Origin: Parastagonospora avenae f. sp. tritici 18332-5
Lineage: Eukaryota > Ascomycota > Dothideomycetes > Pleosporales > Phaeosphaeriaceae
Direction of reading: 5' to 3'
NCBI GenBank assembly: GCA_022559985.1
Contig: JAFJTR010000001.1
Location: forward strand, 930,001-994,000
DNA: 64,000 nucleotides
Under the pieces are notes generated by a model, which saw only the letters and a program-made list of their open reading frames with translations, did not search any database and had not been told where the DNA came from. The position numbers and the translations under genes are program-made. Shown one piece after another: positions 46,413 through 59,532 of this stretch. The number at the start of each line of letters is the position of its first letter. Position 1 is the first letter of the stretch.

Positions 46413-49400
46413 CGCTGTGTAGGTCTGGGGATGTATAGTGAGATTGATGTAAATTCTTGAAGTACCGTGTGGAGAAAAAATAAGCAGCACCTAGTAGAGA
46501 GATGGTCCTTTGATGCACACGCTCTGCTTCAATTTCTCTCGGGTCCAGGACCACATAAATATCACATCAGCCGTATATATCATGACTTTGATGTAGAGTA
46601 AGCGAATTGCTGAAGATTACATGGCGCCCAAGATCGAGCTGGGGCCATGTACTACGCAAGGGTGAGAGCAGTCGAAGAGGTGAACTATATGTGGGAACCC
46701 ACCTTTTACGGTGTGATACAAAGCAACATGCATGCTTGCAACGATTACAAACGATATGAGCGGAGCCATGTCTATGTTCGCCTTTTCTGATACGTTGCGG
46801 ACAACACACTCCGGTTCCTGTGGCATAAGCCTCATGTAAAAGGGTACTAGAGTAGCTGCAGTCAGCCTGCGCGACATGTGCGAGTGAAGTAACTTGCTAT
46901 ATCTGCTTATCGTCTTATATACGAGCTGTGGTTGCACGTTGCGATAAGGGTCGGAGTAAGCTACATATGCACCTTGATTGCTAATCTTCCTCGTTCTGCC
47001 TAGATACGTCAGCCCCCCCCACATATACACTTCGGTCACTCAACCAAACCCAAAGCTATACAGCTGATGATTAAGTATGGAAGCGTGCGCCACTATCGGA
47101 GTATAGGCGTACTGGATAGCCGGCGGTAGGGTCATTGAGGGCATACAATTGTGTAGAGATAGAGGAATGAGTAGTCGAAGGCCACCGCATATGTACGAGA
47201 AGAGATAGATTCATTACTAATGCTAGGGATGAATGCGATTCTAAGCCAACCTTCCCTGGTAGACAACGTATCACGTCGCAACATCCTGTAACAAGTTAGC
47301 ATCAAGACCAACAAAATATGGTCAACGAAGCGGAAGAATAGCGGTGGTGTCAGTTCTCCAAGGTGATTGTTTCTTCAATGTAGTTCAGTAAGAACACAGC
47401 GAATCATTGTGTTCATCAGGTGTTAGGGGAGCTGGAGATGGGCGAACTTACCGGTCAGCGACATGATTATTCACATGAGAAGACGAAAGTACTAGAGTGC
47501 GTCGGTCAGCTACTGCGCAACTCATGAATCTAATCCTGTAGTAGGAACGAATAGGTACAGTCCATCAAGGATCAGCCTAAGACTGGTAAGCATACGAATA
47601 AAGTTGAGTGGCAGGGCTTGAAATACCTCATTAAATCAGATTTGGTTGGGTGATCAGGACGACGGCGCTCGTTACAACGCCGCCGTTCACACAGTGTGAA
47701 TATCAATGTATCATCATCTAATGATGGACCGCCTGGAGTGTGTGGGAAATGCCATACCTTAATCTGCGTTCCTGTTAGTTCAAGTACCGACAAAGGCAAT
47801 ATAAAACGTCGAGGTATTGAGGGCAATCAGTGATGCTGTATCAACAAGTATCTCCTCTTCCGACATCCACAGGTTTGTACGCCTGCTTTCAGCGGATGCC
47901 ATCCGAGGAGTACAATCTGTCCGCCCGGCGCATCAGGGGTATCATCAAGAAGTAGGAGGGTTCGGAGTTCGCGAAGATGGGAGAGCGTAGTGTACCTGAA
48001 GACGCGTTGTTAGTGTCTGTTGTGTTGCAAATGTTCTGAAAAGTTGCAATGTTGGTAGCAGGGTCAGACAAGGCTGAAACTAAGTTTAGACAGAATCGAC
48101 ATTATATATTCAGGTCGAGGAATGCCTTTCCGATGTCATAATATCATCACTCTGCTAGTGGAAAGGGTTGCGAGAAGGGAGATGGCTTACCTTTGCATGA
48201 GAACTATCGCGCAATGAGACTTCGATACGGCCGAAAAGGTTCTGTGAGCTGTCAGCGAGATGTCCGATACGCGCGCATCAATGAAATGCAATGCTGAAGC
48301 TAGTGCATCATTGTAATTTTAGAGTATTGGAATCCTCAAGTGAAATTAGGAGTTGGATTGTTCATGTTGTTCAGAATAATCTTCTGCTGGGCAATCTTGA
48401 GGGAGCTGCGAGGGCTTACCGTGTAGTCTTGTGAGATACGCAAGCTGCGTTAGTAGTAGATCAATGTTGACAGCGACGCACGCATTCAGACGCGACTTGC
48501 TGCTGTTGCAGGGCGAGGTGGTGGTGGTAGTAGTAGAAGTTGTGAGCGCCAGAAAATTTAGCTTGGGTAGGCGCGGCCCGACCATTGCGCCGTAGCGCGT
48601 GCTTACGTTATCGCGCTCTCCGCACGTTCGCAAGCACCCTTCACAGTGGAACACAGTGCCAGATTTCGATGGCCCCTCTGCATGCTTTTGTATTACTACA
48701 CGCTACAGAATTCGATGTGGGCATTGACAAATTATTCACTAACGAACACGAATAGTTGAGCCTGCCTAAACTCCCGCACGCTTTGCGACTCAAGCAATAC
48801 TGGAAACAACATGAGGCCGTTGAGATTTCTAAATAAGCTTATCAACAAGATATTGTACTTTCAACTATTTTGGCGGAGCGGGGCCAATAGTATCCCATGA
48901 GCAATCTGATATCGCATCACTGCCCAGTCACTCGTAAACTGCAGTACTTTGGACAACCAAGTGTGTGAAGTGTGAAAGATGGATAAAACACTTCTTATAT
49001 CACTCGCGCGCCTTAGAACGATGCAAACATAAAGTCTGGACTATCGCGTTTCGAGTGTGCGCTCCTCTCCTGGTCCTAGGAGGTGTTATGATCACCGGAT
49101 CAGCCTCACTATTATACTATATGTTGTTAACTACCACGGAGAGCGACCAGGATGAAACAAGTAGTCGCCTGTTACAGAGCCCAAAGCTATATACATGGTT
49201 CTACTTGAGACCTCACGAGACTGTGTATACCTCCAGGCCACTGGGTGCCCCTGTGTACTCTGCGTCGTTGTCGACCAGATGTAGTAGCACTCAGTGTTCA
49301 GGTACCCCACGTCGTCTATCCATGCTATACAGATGTCGGTATAACCGACCACAATATTGCTCCGGTCCAATGACTTCATCAGAGTACAGGCCAACGATGT

Positions 49401-50639
49401 GGGATAACCAGGGCATATTGAAAGTATGATTGCGTTTACACATGGACCCCATGTCCGCGAGTAGTGAAGACGACATCCGCGTAGCCAGCCAAGGCATAGC
49501 GCCCAGGAACACAGTGGGTATCGGAGGGGCATGTTACACGGGCATGTTAACTTTCGTCACAAAGTCACCTCACTGCGTCGTGGAAGCTTCCAAGGTTCTC
49601 CCGAAATTAGTCGTTTCTTAAACCTTCCAGACATCTGGTTTCATCGGCACCACGTGCGAAGATGACATTGCGGCTCCGATGCCGGGTCAACGGGCCTCGA
49701 CGCGACTTCAACAGTAGTGTATTTCATCGTTGAGGAATGGCGCAGTTGCAGGAACCTGCCATGCCCTTGACAATTGCAATAGCAGATTTGCACTATGGTG
49801 CGGCAGCGCTAGGATCGAGGATCGTGCAATGTCACGGACCTAAATCGAAAATCATGGGTCTCATGAAGCAGGTGGACCGGATATTGAGAAGGGTGACCTG
49901 GGAATGTGGTGTGGCGAGGGTGTCAAGCTTACTGGGATCGATCAAGGGCGTACCTGGCACTGTGCGGGACGGTTCGGCAAATATTGAGCGAGAACCGTAA
50001 CGTTTGCGCGTAACGCGAGCAGAGGAACAATTGAAATACAAACGAGCGGCATGCAGTGTGTTAATGCTAGAACGAGCAGAGAAAGCAAAATGAAACAGGA
50101 GCCTCAATGTCTCCAGTACATTGTGAACATTGGACAGATGATTGCTCAATGTGCTGAAAACATCAGCTGAAGATATCAGTAGTGGTCGACGAGTCGATTT
50201 TAGAGCTGCTGAATGGCAGCACTATTTCAAGCAGTAGGCGAGCGAGCGAAAGACCTTAACAAAAACGCAGGATTCATGACACCTCAAGGCATACTGGCGG
50301 AATGCATCATAGCACGGCCCATCCCTTCTGGCTGTCGACAATTTCGCGGAGAATGGCGCGCTTGCGGGGAACATCGTAACCGTTACTTTTGGACCGTTAG
50401 AAACGCGCAACGGTGCAAGATGATAACTTCGGATGGGGGTGCAGAAGCAATTGGTAACGGCGGGCACAATGACAGGGGGTATGACGCGAACCCGGTTTCA
50501 AGAGTTAAACAGCCAATACCGAACGACTCGAACGGGTATATTGAATGCACGTGAAAGCGCTATTGAATCTTACAAATTGGGCGTTTGCCGACAAAAGAAA
50601 CACACCGGCCACGCCCAGCGGTTGAACCTGTCGCTTCCA
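46413..50639. other. Gene-poor 4.2-kb region
   Basis: This is the largest stretch without a confident gene. Base composition is more AT-rich than the flanks. No frame exceeds 155 codons; several (for example 48965-49429) open with GTG and have no family resemblance. The minus strand holds several GT-AG-like signals with short open segments between them, including a possible two-exon frame at 47071-47464 and a 51-base open segment at 48191-48241. It may hold a decayed gene, an intron-rich gene I cannot read, or a noncoding transcript. Confidence 0.45.
47071..47464 (-). CDS. Doubtful two-exon small protein
   Basis: An ATG at 47464 opens a 13-base exon (MSLTG) followed by GTAAGT. A CTAAC branch-like site and TTACAG end the 166-bp intron at 47286. 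The second exon, 47285-47071, keeps frame to a TAA, giving 75 residues ending in YPVRLYSDSGARFHT. The splice signals are textbook quality but the intron is long for this window, and the protein resembles nothing I know. Could be chance. Confidence 0.2.
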
Positions 50640-52023
50640 TCAAGCAACGGCGCCGAAATCCTTTTTCAGCACGTCCAATATTTCCTTGCTGTCTACAACC
50701 TCGTCTCTGGCATTGTGTCCGGGTCGCTGGCCGGCTTCTTTCAGTCGTTTCAAGATTTCGGGGTCCAATTCGTTGATGAGCTCATCAAACTCTTTTCGGT
50801 CTTCTCCTTCTTGCTTGAGATAGTCTTGCTCCAGCATGAACTCATCAGATAGCTCCATCGAACTAGGAAACACATAAATGGTCGGAAACTCAAGGACCGT
50901 GCGACCGTTGAGGCACTCGCCAAGTGTTGCATTCGAGTCGAGTGGTATTAGGACGATTCGGCTCGAAGTAGTGCGTGGCTTTACCAGGAAATACCTATAC
51001 TCCCGGTCGTCCGTGGGCTTGATACTTGACCTTTCATCGAAAACCTCGGTGTGATCCGCCTCTACGAAGGGTGGTTCGCTTTCTCCACCCTCCCTTCCAT
51101 CGGGATTGGTAGCTCGTTCTCCGATAGGTGGCTGCTCTCGCGCCTGGGCAGTGGATTGGACATCGAGGCCGAGCCGGACTTGCTTGTGCTTATGCTCCAA
51201 ATCGGGAGTGGGGCCTCCATTAGATGAGGAGCCTGGAGTCGTAGCCTGCTTTATATCGAGCTTCCTCTTTTTGGCTTTGTGCTGCTCGCGGGGAGCGAAA
51301 GGTTGTGCTACTGCTACCTGGCAAGTGGACGACGTTTCAGTCAGATGACGCTTCTTCTGATGGTCAAACCATTCGATCGTCCACATTATGTTCCTGGCAC
51401 CAGTTGACTTCCTGAGACGGATTAGTAGGTTACTTGTTGGTGCTTGCGGGATGTCTTACTTGGTGCTGGATCGATGCGACTTGTTCTCTTTCTGTCTGCT
51501 TAGGCCTTTTGGCGCACGAATGACTTTGACACCGGCCGCCTCGAGTTGCTGGTAGTTTACTTGACCTTTCTGCGACGACTTGTGCTGAGACCACGAGTGT
51601 GACGTTGATGAATCTACGACGCTTTTCTCAGTGAGACCTTTTTCCGCTTTCTCAATGTCGCGCTCTATGCCTGTGAGGAAGTTGAAGTCGTGATCGATAC
51701 CTGCTGGCGTCACCAACTGCGACTTCTTTACAAACTTGGTAGGATCGCGTTGTCCGGAGCATTGCGCCCATTGCTGATGTCGCTTGTAGCATGGCAGCGA
51801 GCATGTGCGTGCTGCGCACCCCGGACAGCGATATTTCGACTTGTTGATGTTGCTGCGTATGTTAGCTTTGGTCTGTGAATATTTTCATGCCATGCTGAAC
51901 CACAGGGGTGGTGTGGTGATGGTCACCATAGTAGGACGTGCTAGTGTTGGCCACATCAGAATCCCAATGAACCCAAACATACCAGATACTACAAAGATCG
52001 CCCAAGAGCGTCTCGTCCGACAT
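50640..52023 (-). CDS. BCD1: Box C/D snoRNP assembly factor Bcd1 (zf-HIT)
   Basis: Bcd1 is a nuclear factor needed to build and keep box C/D snoRNPs, which guide rRNA methylation. Exons 52023-51983, 51852-51460 and 51411-50640 give 401 residues; introns are 130 and 48 bp. The HIT-type zinc finger is built across the first splice: ligands are Cys 11, 14, 23, 26, 31, 35, His 39 and Cys 45, within LCSIC, YRCPGCAARTCSLPCYKRH and WAQCSG. The next block, KKSQLVTPAGIDHDFNFLTG, is the classic Bcd1 continuation. The second half has IEWFDHQKK, YRYFLVKPRT and LNGRTVLEFPTIYVFP, all expected of this family, and ends in an acidic helix, DELINELDPEILKRLKEAG. The middle is basic and polar (KKRKLDI), a possible nuclear signal. 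The short first exon is required for two zinc ligands. Confidence 0.92.
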
Positions 52024-54253
52024 GTCGGGAAAGTGAATCGACGCGGAGATCCCGTGATATCGATCGGACAGCACATGCAAGCTGCCGCTGCCGAATTCAG
52101 ATCTTCACCACGCTGCACGTAAGCCTCCCTACAGAACCCAATTTAGGCCGCGCGTAGCGTGAGTAAACAAACCGACGCTCTTTGCAATATCGCTAGTGCG
52201 TATAGTTGCTGCTGAGTGATGCTGGTTGCAAAGATGCACGGGCAAGGTTTGCGACTGATACTCCTAATGTGCTCGGGTATCCAATAGTGCCCGTCGCAAT
52301 AGCGTTGAGAATGCTGCACGTGCTAGATGTGTCCTTGATTGGCAGGTTTATCGCGATGTGTTGTGGTGGCTTGCATTTGGGTGTATGTAGCAAAAGTGAA
52401 GGTTTGGTGAGGACCGAACTAGCCTAGTGACCTCGGGAAAGTACCATCCATGAATTGAGTTTTGCGGCCAGTCGGTGCTCGCCGCACGTAATTCTCCGCA
52501 GCTTCCACCCTCGTCTGCATTGATCCAGTTCGCGCGATCTCGACAAGTCTGACCCAAGCTGTCGTGGCAATCGCACTTCACAAATGCACTTGTTCAGAGG
52601 CGCCAGCCTTCGTGCTATGGCTTCCGTGAACTACAGGCGATCACCTGGCTGACTGCAGCGATCGACCACATGGCCATTTAGGGTCACTGCAAGTAGAAAC
52701 TCAATCTCAGCTCACTAGGCAAACCAAATTGTACAGATCGCTACTACCTGCCCGCTCTGCGACATGATCCGATAGTCTTCAAAGTTATACTTGTCAGAAA
52801 CTTATAGTGGAGCCTGAATATGTACACCGCTATGAAATGCTCCACCTGATCATGAGGAGGCTTTTGAATGTATACAGACTACTTGGTAATATTGGGAAAA
52901 AGCATGCAAGAGTTGTGCCAGCGCCTGATGCTCCTAGCTTTTGGAAGACTCTTTTGCTTCTAGTCGAAGTCTGGGCACGGGAGAATACTATCATCACCAG
53001 CATGCGCAGAGCTGAACAATTTGCTTCGACCCTGCCATGGCGCCTTGACGCGGACGTTTCAAATTTACACTACATTTCGGTCCCGCGAAACTTCTGCGGG
53101 CGACGATCGTAACAATGTCCAACTGCGTGGCGGGGTGGAGATGTGGGCCTCAGAATGCATAAGCGACAATACTGTACAATCAAACGAGGGCGCTGAACAA
53201 CAGAGCTGAACAAGAAATGCCGCCACACCGGACCAAATGCTGAAACGCATGCTCCATGGAGCGATAGGTAGTCGTTATCGCCGCGTGCCTTGGGCTTCAG
53301 TAGCAGCCCACAGATCTCAGGGGGCTGCACCTCGCCAATATCCCAAGACATCCAAATAGCGGATAGCGCAGCCCACACCGCGCAAGAGCGGGAAGCTTGC
53401 TTCATGCACGTTGCTGCGAGGATTCGCGGCGCAGATGGTCCTTGCGCCGTGCACAAAAAGGCTGCAACACTGATTCGAGAACACCCAAAAGCAGTTGTCA
53501 GCATGAAAACCCACGCCATTGGACTATTGCCACTGGCGGCGACTCCGCTGGCCGCTACAAAGCTTGAGTCGTGGCCTACACGTACCGCTACGGGGTGTCG
53601 AAACACGACAGGCTCCCTTCAGCAGAACTGGCGCGGCGTGGGAAGTCAATCTGGAAGCACATTGTACCGGCATCCTAAGCACACTTTTTGTGTCTGACTT
53701 TGATTGCGAGCCGCCATCCGCTCGGATCGAAGCAAAAAGGACCGCCAGCCGTTTGGCACACACGCACGGAAGATGGACCGCCCACTCATGTCCGCTAGGC
53801 GACGTGGAGCCCCTGATAAAACCTTGTTCGGAGAGAGACCCTGCTCCAACGCGGATTGGCAGGGTTGGATCAAATCTCCTGGATGCGAGACTTGTGCAGC
53901 AACTAATCCTTGCTAGTACTCGGGTCGTTCATCCCCAAGCTTCTAGCCCGAGCTTCAAGGGCGCATTGCGGCAGAGCTCCCCAAAAGTGGCCAGTCCGCT
54001 TGCCATCTTCTGCGTTTCCCCTTGCCGCCGTACTCTTCACTGCGTACCAGCAGCAAGGCGTTTGAGCCCTTCCATCGACAACGTCTATAGAAGTTCTGTC
54101 CTTACACTGGAGCCTCACTTCAATCATCGCCTCTTCCACATGATTGCCGCCGCCTCACGTTTATTCTAATATCCTTCGGGTCTCCAGCCAGTGTATTGTC
54201 GCGCCCAGAATACACGACCATTTTCAGAATCCCAAATAAACCACAAATTAACT
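52024..54253. promoter_or_regulatory. 2.2-kb divergent intergenic region
   Basis: This lies between the divergent Bcd1 and DENN-domain genes and must hold both promoters. Frames up to 216 codons exist (53519-54169 on the plus strand) but lack coherent domains and overlap others on the minus strand. I see no repeat or RNA gene. Confidence 0.45.
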
Positions 54254-57155
54254 ATGGCTCCATCACTGAGCCTGCGTCCTCGCACTGGCGAGCGACCTCC
54301 TACACGAGACAATGCCGACCACAGTCTTATCATTCCCAGCCGGACCTCTTCTCTGCACTCGAGGATCACCCAGCCGCTCCCTTCGACATTGAACGTAAAG
54401 CAAGGCGCCAGGAGCCCGAAGACATTGACTCATGCCTACATGGTATGCGGTGTTGGACGTGAACCTTCACAATGGGTGAAGGCGCCTGCCCCATCGCAGG
54501 GCAAGATTGGACACATGAAGGGAGCTGTTGGAACCTTCTGGCTTCCAGAGATTCTAGGAAGCAGCCCGAGGCTGGAGCAAGACAACGACATTGCGAGATC
54601 TCTTCATGCCGCTATGAGAGTAAGTTGAACACTGAAAATCGCTCCGTTGCAATCCTAATATGTGATGCCAGGCCTGCTTTCCCCACGATGTAGAGATTTG
54701 CACTGGCAGGAGCCAGCCACATTGCGTACACCACTCCTTCGTCTTGCAACAAGACTCTTCCCACACTCTCTACGGTATTGCTCTGCGCGTTTGGTCTCGC
54801 GCAGACGAGAAGCGCGCCGAGACAATCCGTGACCTTCGCAAACGCATTGAGCCAGACTTCTTCGACAACCCGGACGAGACATACTGGATCCCTTACTGCC
54901 TTAGTTTCCTCTCACGATACCCCTTGTATAACCTCCTTGGGGATTACCTACGTGGCATGTGGATTCACTGGAACAAAGCTACGAACCTTTTCCACGCCGA
55001 GGAAGTGTCCCGAATTCTGAGCTTCCCCGCTCCGCGACTCAACGACCTGGTGCGCATTGACATGAAGGACTATGCTTTGTGCTACCAGTTCCCGTCTTCG
55101 CCCACAGGATTCCAGAATTTCGCCATGTGGCCCCTCTTCACCTGTCTCTCCATTCCCAACATTGTTGGTGTAATCGAGGCTGCTGTGTCACCCACTCGAC
55201 GAATCATCTTCACAAGCCACTATCCAGCGATGCTCACTATTGCAGCTGAGACAGTGCGCTTCTGTGTCAGGGTGTACGAGTGGAGTGGTCTCTATGTGCC
55301 GGTTGTGCATGCCCGCCACGTAAAGGACTTGGTTCAGGAGCCGGGCCCGTACATCCTTGGTGTAACGTCCGAGTGCCGATCGCTCTTCACAGCGCCCACA
55401 GATGCTCTCGTCGTAGACTTGGACAGGAACTTCGTTCTTACCTCCAGTCCACCCACTGCTCTAACAGCTGGTCAGAGAAGCAAGATGATTACTCGTCTCA
55501 CACAGGCTCTGAACGGTGAGGTATCGCCAACTGGTGTTCCACAGCACCTGCGGTCTGCATACGGTGGCGGCAAGCTCATTCCGGCTGGCCAAATCATCGT
55601 CATGCGTGGAGAGGTTGAGAGCATCCAGGACCCAGATTGGTGGACCCAGGATGCTGTCATGTCGGTCATGGACCACGTGTGCGAGAAGCTCGTGAGTTAC
55701 TCAGCTGCGCAATTTCCACCCGGAGCCAACGCTAATTTTGTTGCACAGGGCCGAAACACAGGGATGAAGGCCATCTTTGGCGGCTCCGTGAAGAAGCCGC
55801 TAATGACCAAGGTTTCTATGCGCCACCTGAACGAGATTGTGCGCGAGCGCAACCAGTACTCCCGTGATGCACAGGAAGCTTGGCAAGATTTCATCAACCT
55901 CAAGGGTCGCATGGATACCGAGCTTTCCAAGGTCACTAAGCGCAACAACTTTTTGGTTGAGGAGCTTGAGAGCTGGAAGCAGCAATTCCTCAAGTTCCAA
56001 GCTTTTGCTGAGCAGCTCACCAAGGAGACCCAAGACCTCAAGGTCAAGATTGAGAACCACAAGCGTGAGAACCGCCGTCTTACGAACCTCATCGATCAGC
56101 AGAAAGATGACGCTGCCCGCCTTACCATTCGTTTATCTGGCACTGAGAAGCAGCGTGACGACGCTCTCGAGGCACTTGTTCTGCAGCAAGAAATTGCCGA
56201 AGAGCTTGAGCGTGAAAGGAAGCGCAACAAGAAGGAGCTCTCTGCTCTTCAGCACACCAACAGCGCCATTGTCCGCCAACGCGATGAGACGCAACGAGTA
56301 GTTCTTCACCTTCGCGCTTTGATTGAAGGCCAAACTCACCACATGGAGCACATTGTCAAATCGCTCAACCAGGATGATATGACCGGCTACATCGAGCAAG
56401 GCTTTGAGGATGTTCCAGAAGAGGATGAGTCTGAACTGTTCGAGGATGCTGAGGTCGAACAACGTCCTTCAAAGGCCAAGTCTGAGGCTGGCACCGTTCG
56501 CAACAGCGTATCTGGCTTCGACAGCACTCACGCTTCAAGAGCAAGCACTGCTCAAGCCCACCACCTCGAAGGCGAGGACGTCACACCAGACATGGAGCAG
56601 CATCTGCATCGCAGCCCTGCACGCAATTCGAAGCGTTTCTCCAACCAGTCTATGGTTGACGTCGCTGATCGCGTTCTCCGCGACAAGACTGACGCTATTG
56701 CGTACATTATCCGCAACATCTCGGAGCAGTGTGCTGCAGCTGTTGAAGGCCTTCAGCTTGCCCAACGTGCCGATACCGAGGACGGCGACAACCACAGCGA
56801 CCGCCGCAGCAGCATGGGCCAAATGTCCTCCCTTGGTGGACGTGCCCAGTCAACACAGGGTAGCGAGTACGGTGACGAGGACATGCTTCGCCCTGGCCGT
56901 GGATCAAGCATTCCTCCCACCCCAGATCTGAGCCACAGGTCAAGCACATCCATGTCCATGGCCAGCGCATCAACAACACCAGACCGCCACAGCCTGCAAC
57001 ACCGATCGCACGATGTCCCTGACGTGCCCACGCGCATTCTGGAGCACGACGATGATGTCGAGGACTCGAGCGACCTCCAGGCCGACATGCTGCCTGTATC
57101 CAAGTACGCCACACCACTACAGAGGCCGGGCCAGACCGTTCGAAATGGACACTGA
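54254..57155 (+). CDS. DENN-domain Rab regulator with coiled coil
   Basis: DENN domains are exchange factors for Rab GTPases in membrane traffic. Exon 1 is 54254-54619; a 52-bp intron leads to 54672-57155. The upstream DENN part starts near residue 60 (THAYMVCGVG) and crosses the splice into ACFPHDVEICTG and HSFVLQQDSSHTLYGIALRV. The central DENN part follows: YWIPYCLSFLSRYPLYNLLG, FQNFAMWPLFTCLSIPNIVG and RRIIFTSHYPAMLTIAAETV, with VYEWSGLYVPVV and YILGVTSECRSLF. After about residue 480 a long coiled coil runs (LEALVLQQEIAEELERERKR), then an acidic and Ser-rich tail with SSIPPTPD-type motifs. A segment at 55692-55748 looks like a 57-bp intron of length 3n with no stop; the protein is 949 residues if kept and 930 if spliced. 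The Rab target is unknown. Confidence 0.88.
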
Positions 57156-57931
57156 ACGGTCGTCCGTGTTGCTGATTTCCTTACCATAGCGGACAGGATC
57201 CACTGAGCGCTGTATATTCACTATGTTCTACCTAGGCGTTGGTATCGGCGGGGTCGATTCAGCTTCTTTACTATCCTTGAGCGAAAGCATGTTCAGACTT
57301 TTTTCTTTCACATCTACGACCATTTCTTGTGTGTATGACAGCCATTGATGGACGGGCGGAGGGAGAAGAAAAAGAGAAGCGGCTCCAGAAGCAGGTGCAG
57401 AGACAGATTGAAGATGGAGAAGAGGGAGAGAAGAAGTGGTAGCTGGCATGGACGGCAACCTTCAGGGCTTGGTGCGCCCAGCTCATATGTTGATTGTAAT
57501 TTTGTTTGTTAGCATAATACCACTATTTCCTTTGGGTTCAACAAGTTTGAAGTATCTTCTGCATAAGTGACACTACGCGTGGTGATTTTTTAAGGGTTTT
57601 GAGTGTAAAGTATCATGTATGTTGACGGCTAACGGCAATAGACATACGCCTGGAATAGTCAATCTGCATCTAAAGTCTACCTCCTTGTGGACTGCTGAAG
57701 TCTGCAATCATCCCACATGCAAAAGACGCTCGTTAAAACGGAACATGTGAAAGAAGCATGGTCTCGTGACGGCGTTGCCAAAGTCGGCCCGCCCTTCAAT
57801 GATCGAGCCTCGGCTTTGCATCATCGGCGGTTGTCAACCCTCGCGTTTATTGCCGCCCACCAAGCAACTTCACACAGCGTTTTGTCATTATTTCTAGCAT
57901 GCGGTGATACCCCTTTCTTTCCTGATTAGCC
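57156..57931. other. Gene-free region between DENN and PEX20 genes
   Basis: This holds the 3' end of the DENN transcript and the PEX20 promoter on the plus strand. It includes a purine-rich run around 57355-57435. No coding feature is supported. Confidence 0.5.
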
Positions 57932-59532
57932 ATGGCAGACGCTCTTTGCGGGCCTTCGAATGCCCTCCAAAACTTCCAGAAACACACGACAGTCGATCGG
58001 ACATTGCAGCAGGATCGCCTGGTCGGCCGCCATTCTCCGTCACAGGTCAGTACTTGTCCACGCAGAACCATGCTGTTTCTAACTGTACACAGGGCTTCAG
58101 GTCTTCTTCGGGACTGAATGCAGGCGCATTAGACACCGAATTTGACGCCTTTCAAGCGGGACGGTCTGGCGCATTGCCCCAGGACTTCCACCGTCCACCT
58201 CCACAGTTCGCACATACGCCTCCTCCACAACAGTTTGCGCAAGCGCCACAAGCTCCGGGATGGGCCTCAGACTTCCAGCGCCTCAACATATCCAGCTCTC
58301 CGGTGCAATCATTACAACGGCACCAGCCACAAGCGGCGCATTCGGCGGCGTCATGGCACCAAGACTTCATGATGCAGCAGACGCCGGCTGTCCAGGCGCC
58401 GGCGCTTCAGCAGCAGAGCACATTTGGCGGCATGCCGGGCTATAGCACGGGCGGCTTTGGTGGGCAGTCTTATATGCAACAGCCAGCCTTCCAGCATACA
58501 CCTATGTCGCAAGTCGCCCAAGGGAAGCAGCCGGCGCAAGAGGCAGTTCCCGGTTTCGACGAGGCGGCATTTGAGCAGGCATTCCTGCAGGCGGAGCAAG
58601 AAGCACAGCAAGACATGCTCGACATGGCGGCTGAGCAGAGCAAACCACACGAAGCCCAGGCCAATGCAGAGGTCATGGACTACGATCGGCCTGGTGAGAT
58701 GGATCCTCTCCTTATGCGGATACGGGAAACACGGCCAGGTGTGTAGTATCGTTCGGAACCACTACGGTTGCTAACTTGTGTACAAGCTGTGTATTCAGCC
58801 ATCCAAGTATGGAGCGAGACCGGCCTCGGCCGCACCGAAGAAGCCGTATCCTACCTCGACAATATGGCCCGCTTAGAACGCACCGGCAAACTCGTCGAAG
58901 ACGCCAACGAAGCAAAGTGGGTCGTTGACTCGCTGCAACGCATCGCCAACCGCGACGCCCCGCAGGAAGTCAAGACGCGCGCTGAGAGCCTCATCAAAGC
59001 CATCAACGAACGCCTCATGTCGCAATACCCCCTCGGCGCCAAGGTTCCCATGAGCGAGGAACAGATCTGGCACGACCTCGAAGCAGCAGGCTACATGCGC
59101 GATCACGAGCACGAGCGCATGGAACCGCAACAAGAGCAGAAGCAAGAGCAGCCCCCTCTGAACGACGAAGACGAAATGGCCGCCACAGCAGGCCGCCTCC
59201 TCGAACGCATCGCCGACAACACCAGCGAGAAATTCCAAAACTCACAATTCCTCCAGCTCATGCGCCGTCTGCGAGACCATGAAGTCCGCGTCGAAGAAGA
59301 CAAGATTGTCGAAGTGAATGCGCAGGAGAACGCTGCGAATTCTTCTTCTCAGCTGCAAAACCGACAACAACAGTCCACCCGACAAAGCAACCCCTCATCA
59401 TCGCACATTCCCCCAATCGACCCCACAATCCTCTCCCACGCCGACACAGACTTCTCCCTCCCAGACTACCCCGGCCAGGATCAACAGTACGCACCTAGCC
59501 CCATCACCGGCGAGCCCATTGTAATAAGCTGA
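57932..59532 (+). CDS. PEX20: Peroxin Pex20, PTS2 import co-receptor
   Basis: Pex20 helps Pex7 deliver PTS2 proteins into peroxisomes in fungi lacking the longer Pex5 route. Exons 57932-58045, 58093-58738 and 58787-59532 give 501 residues; introns are 47 and 48 bp. The N-terminus MADALCGPSNALQNFQKH, then DRTLQQDRL, carries the conserved Cys6, the ubiquitination site used for receptor recycling. Two WxxxF motifs, WASDF (95-99) and WHQDF (126-130), should bind Pex13 or Pex14. There are no TPR repeats, which separates it from Pex5. The region from YSAIQVWSETGLGRTEEAVS, through QIWHDLEAAGYM, to FLQLMRRLRDHEV is the expected Pex7-binding half. The middle is Gln-rich. The 3' end is less certain: a second frame overlaps the stop and runs to 59771, and a GTACGC donor near 59488 could change the last residues. 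Confidence 0.9.

Noticed and set aside
48965..49429. 154-codon frame with one hydrophobic stretch
   Set aside because: It opens with GTG, lacks an ATG start and has no recognisable family; likely chance in the gene-poor region.
46413..50639. Transposon or repeat-induced-mutation relic
   Set aside because: I see no terminal repeats, transposase or reverse transcriptase motifs, and no extreme AT bias; only moderate AT richness.
53519..54169. 216-codon frame in the Bcd1-DENN intergenic region
   Set aside because: Composition is uneven, it overlaps frames on the other strand, and no domain or splice partner is seen.
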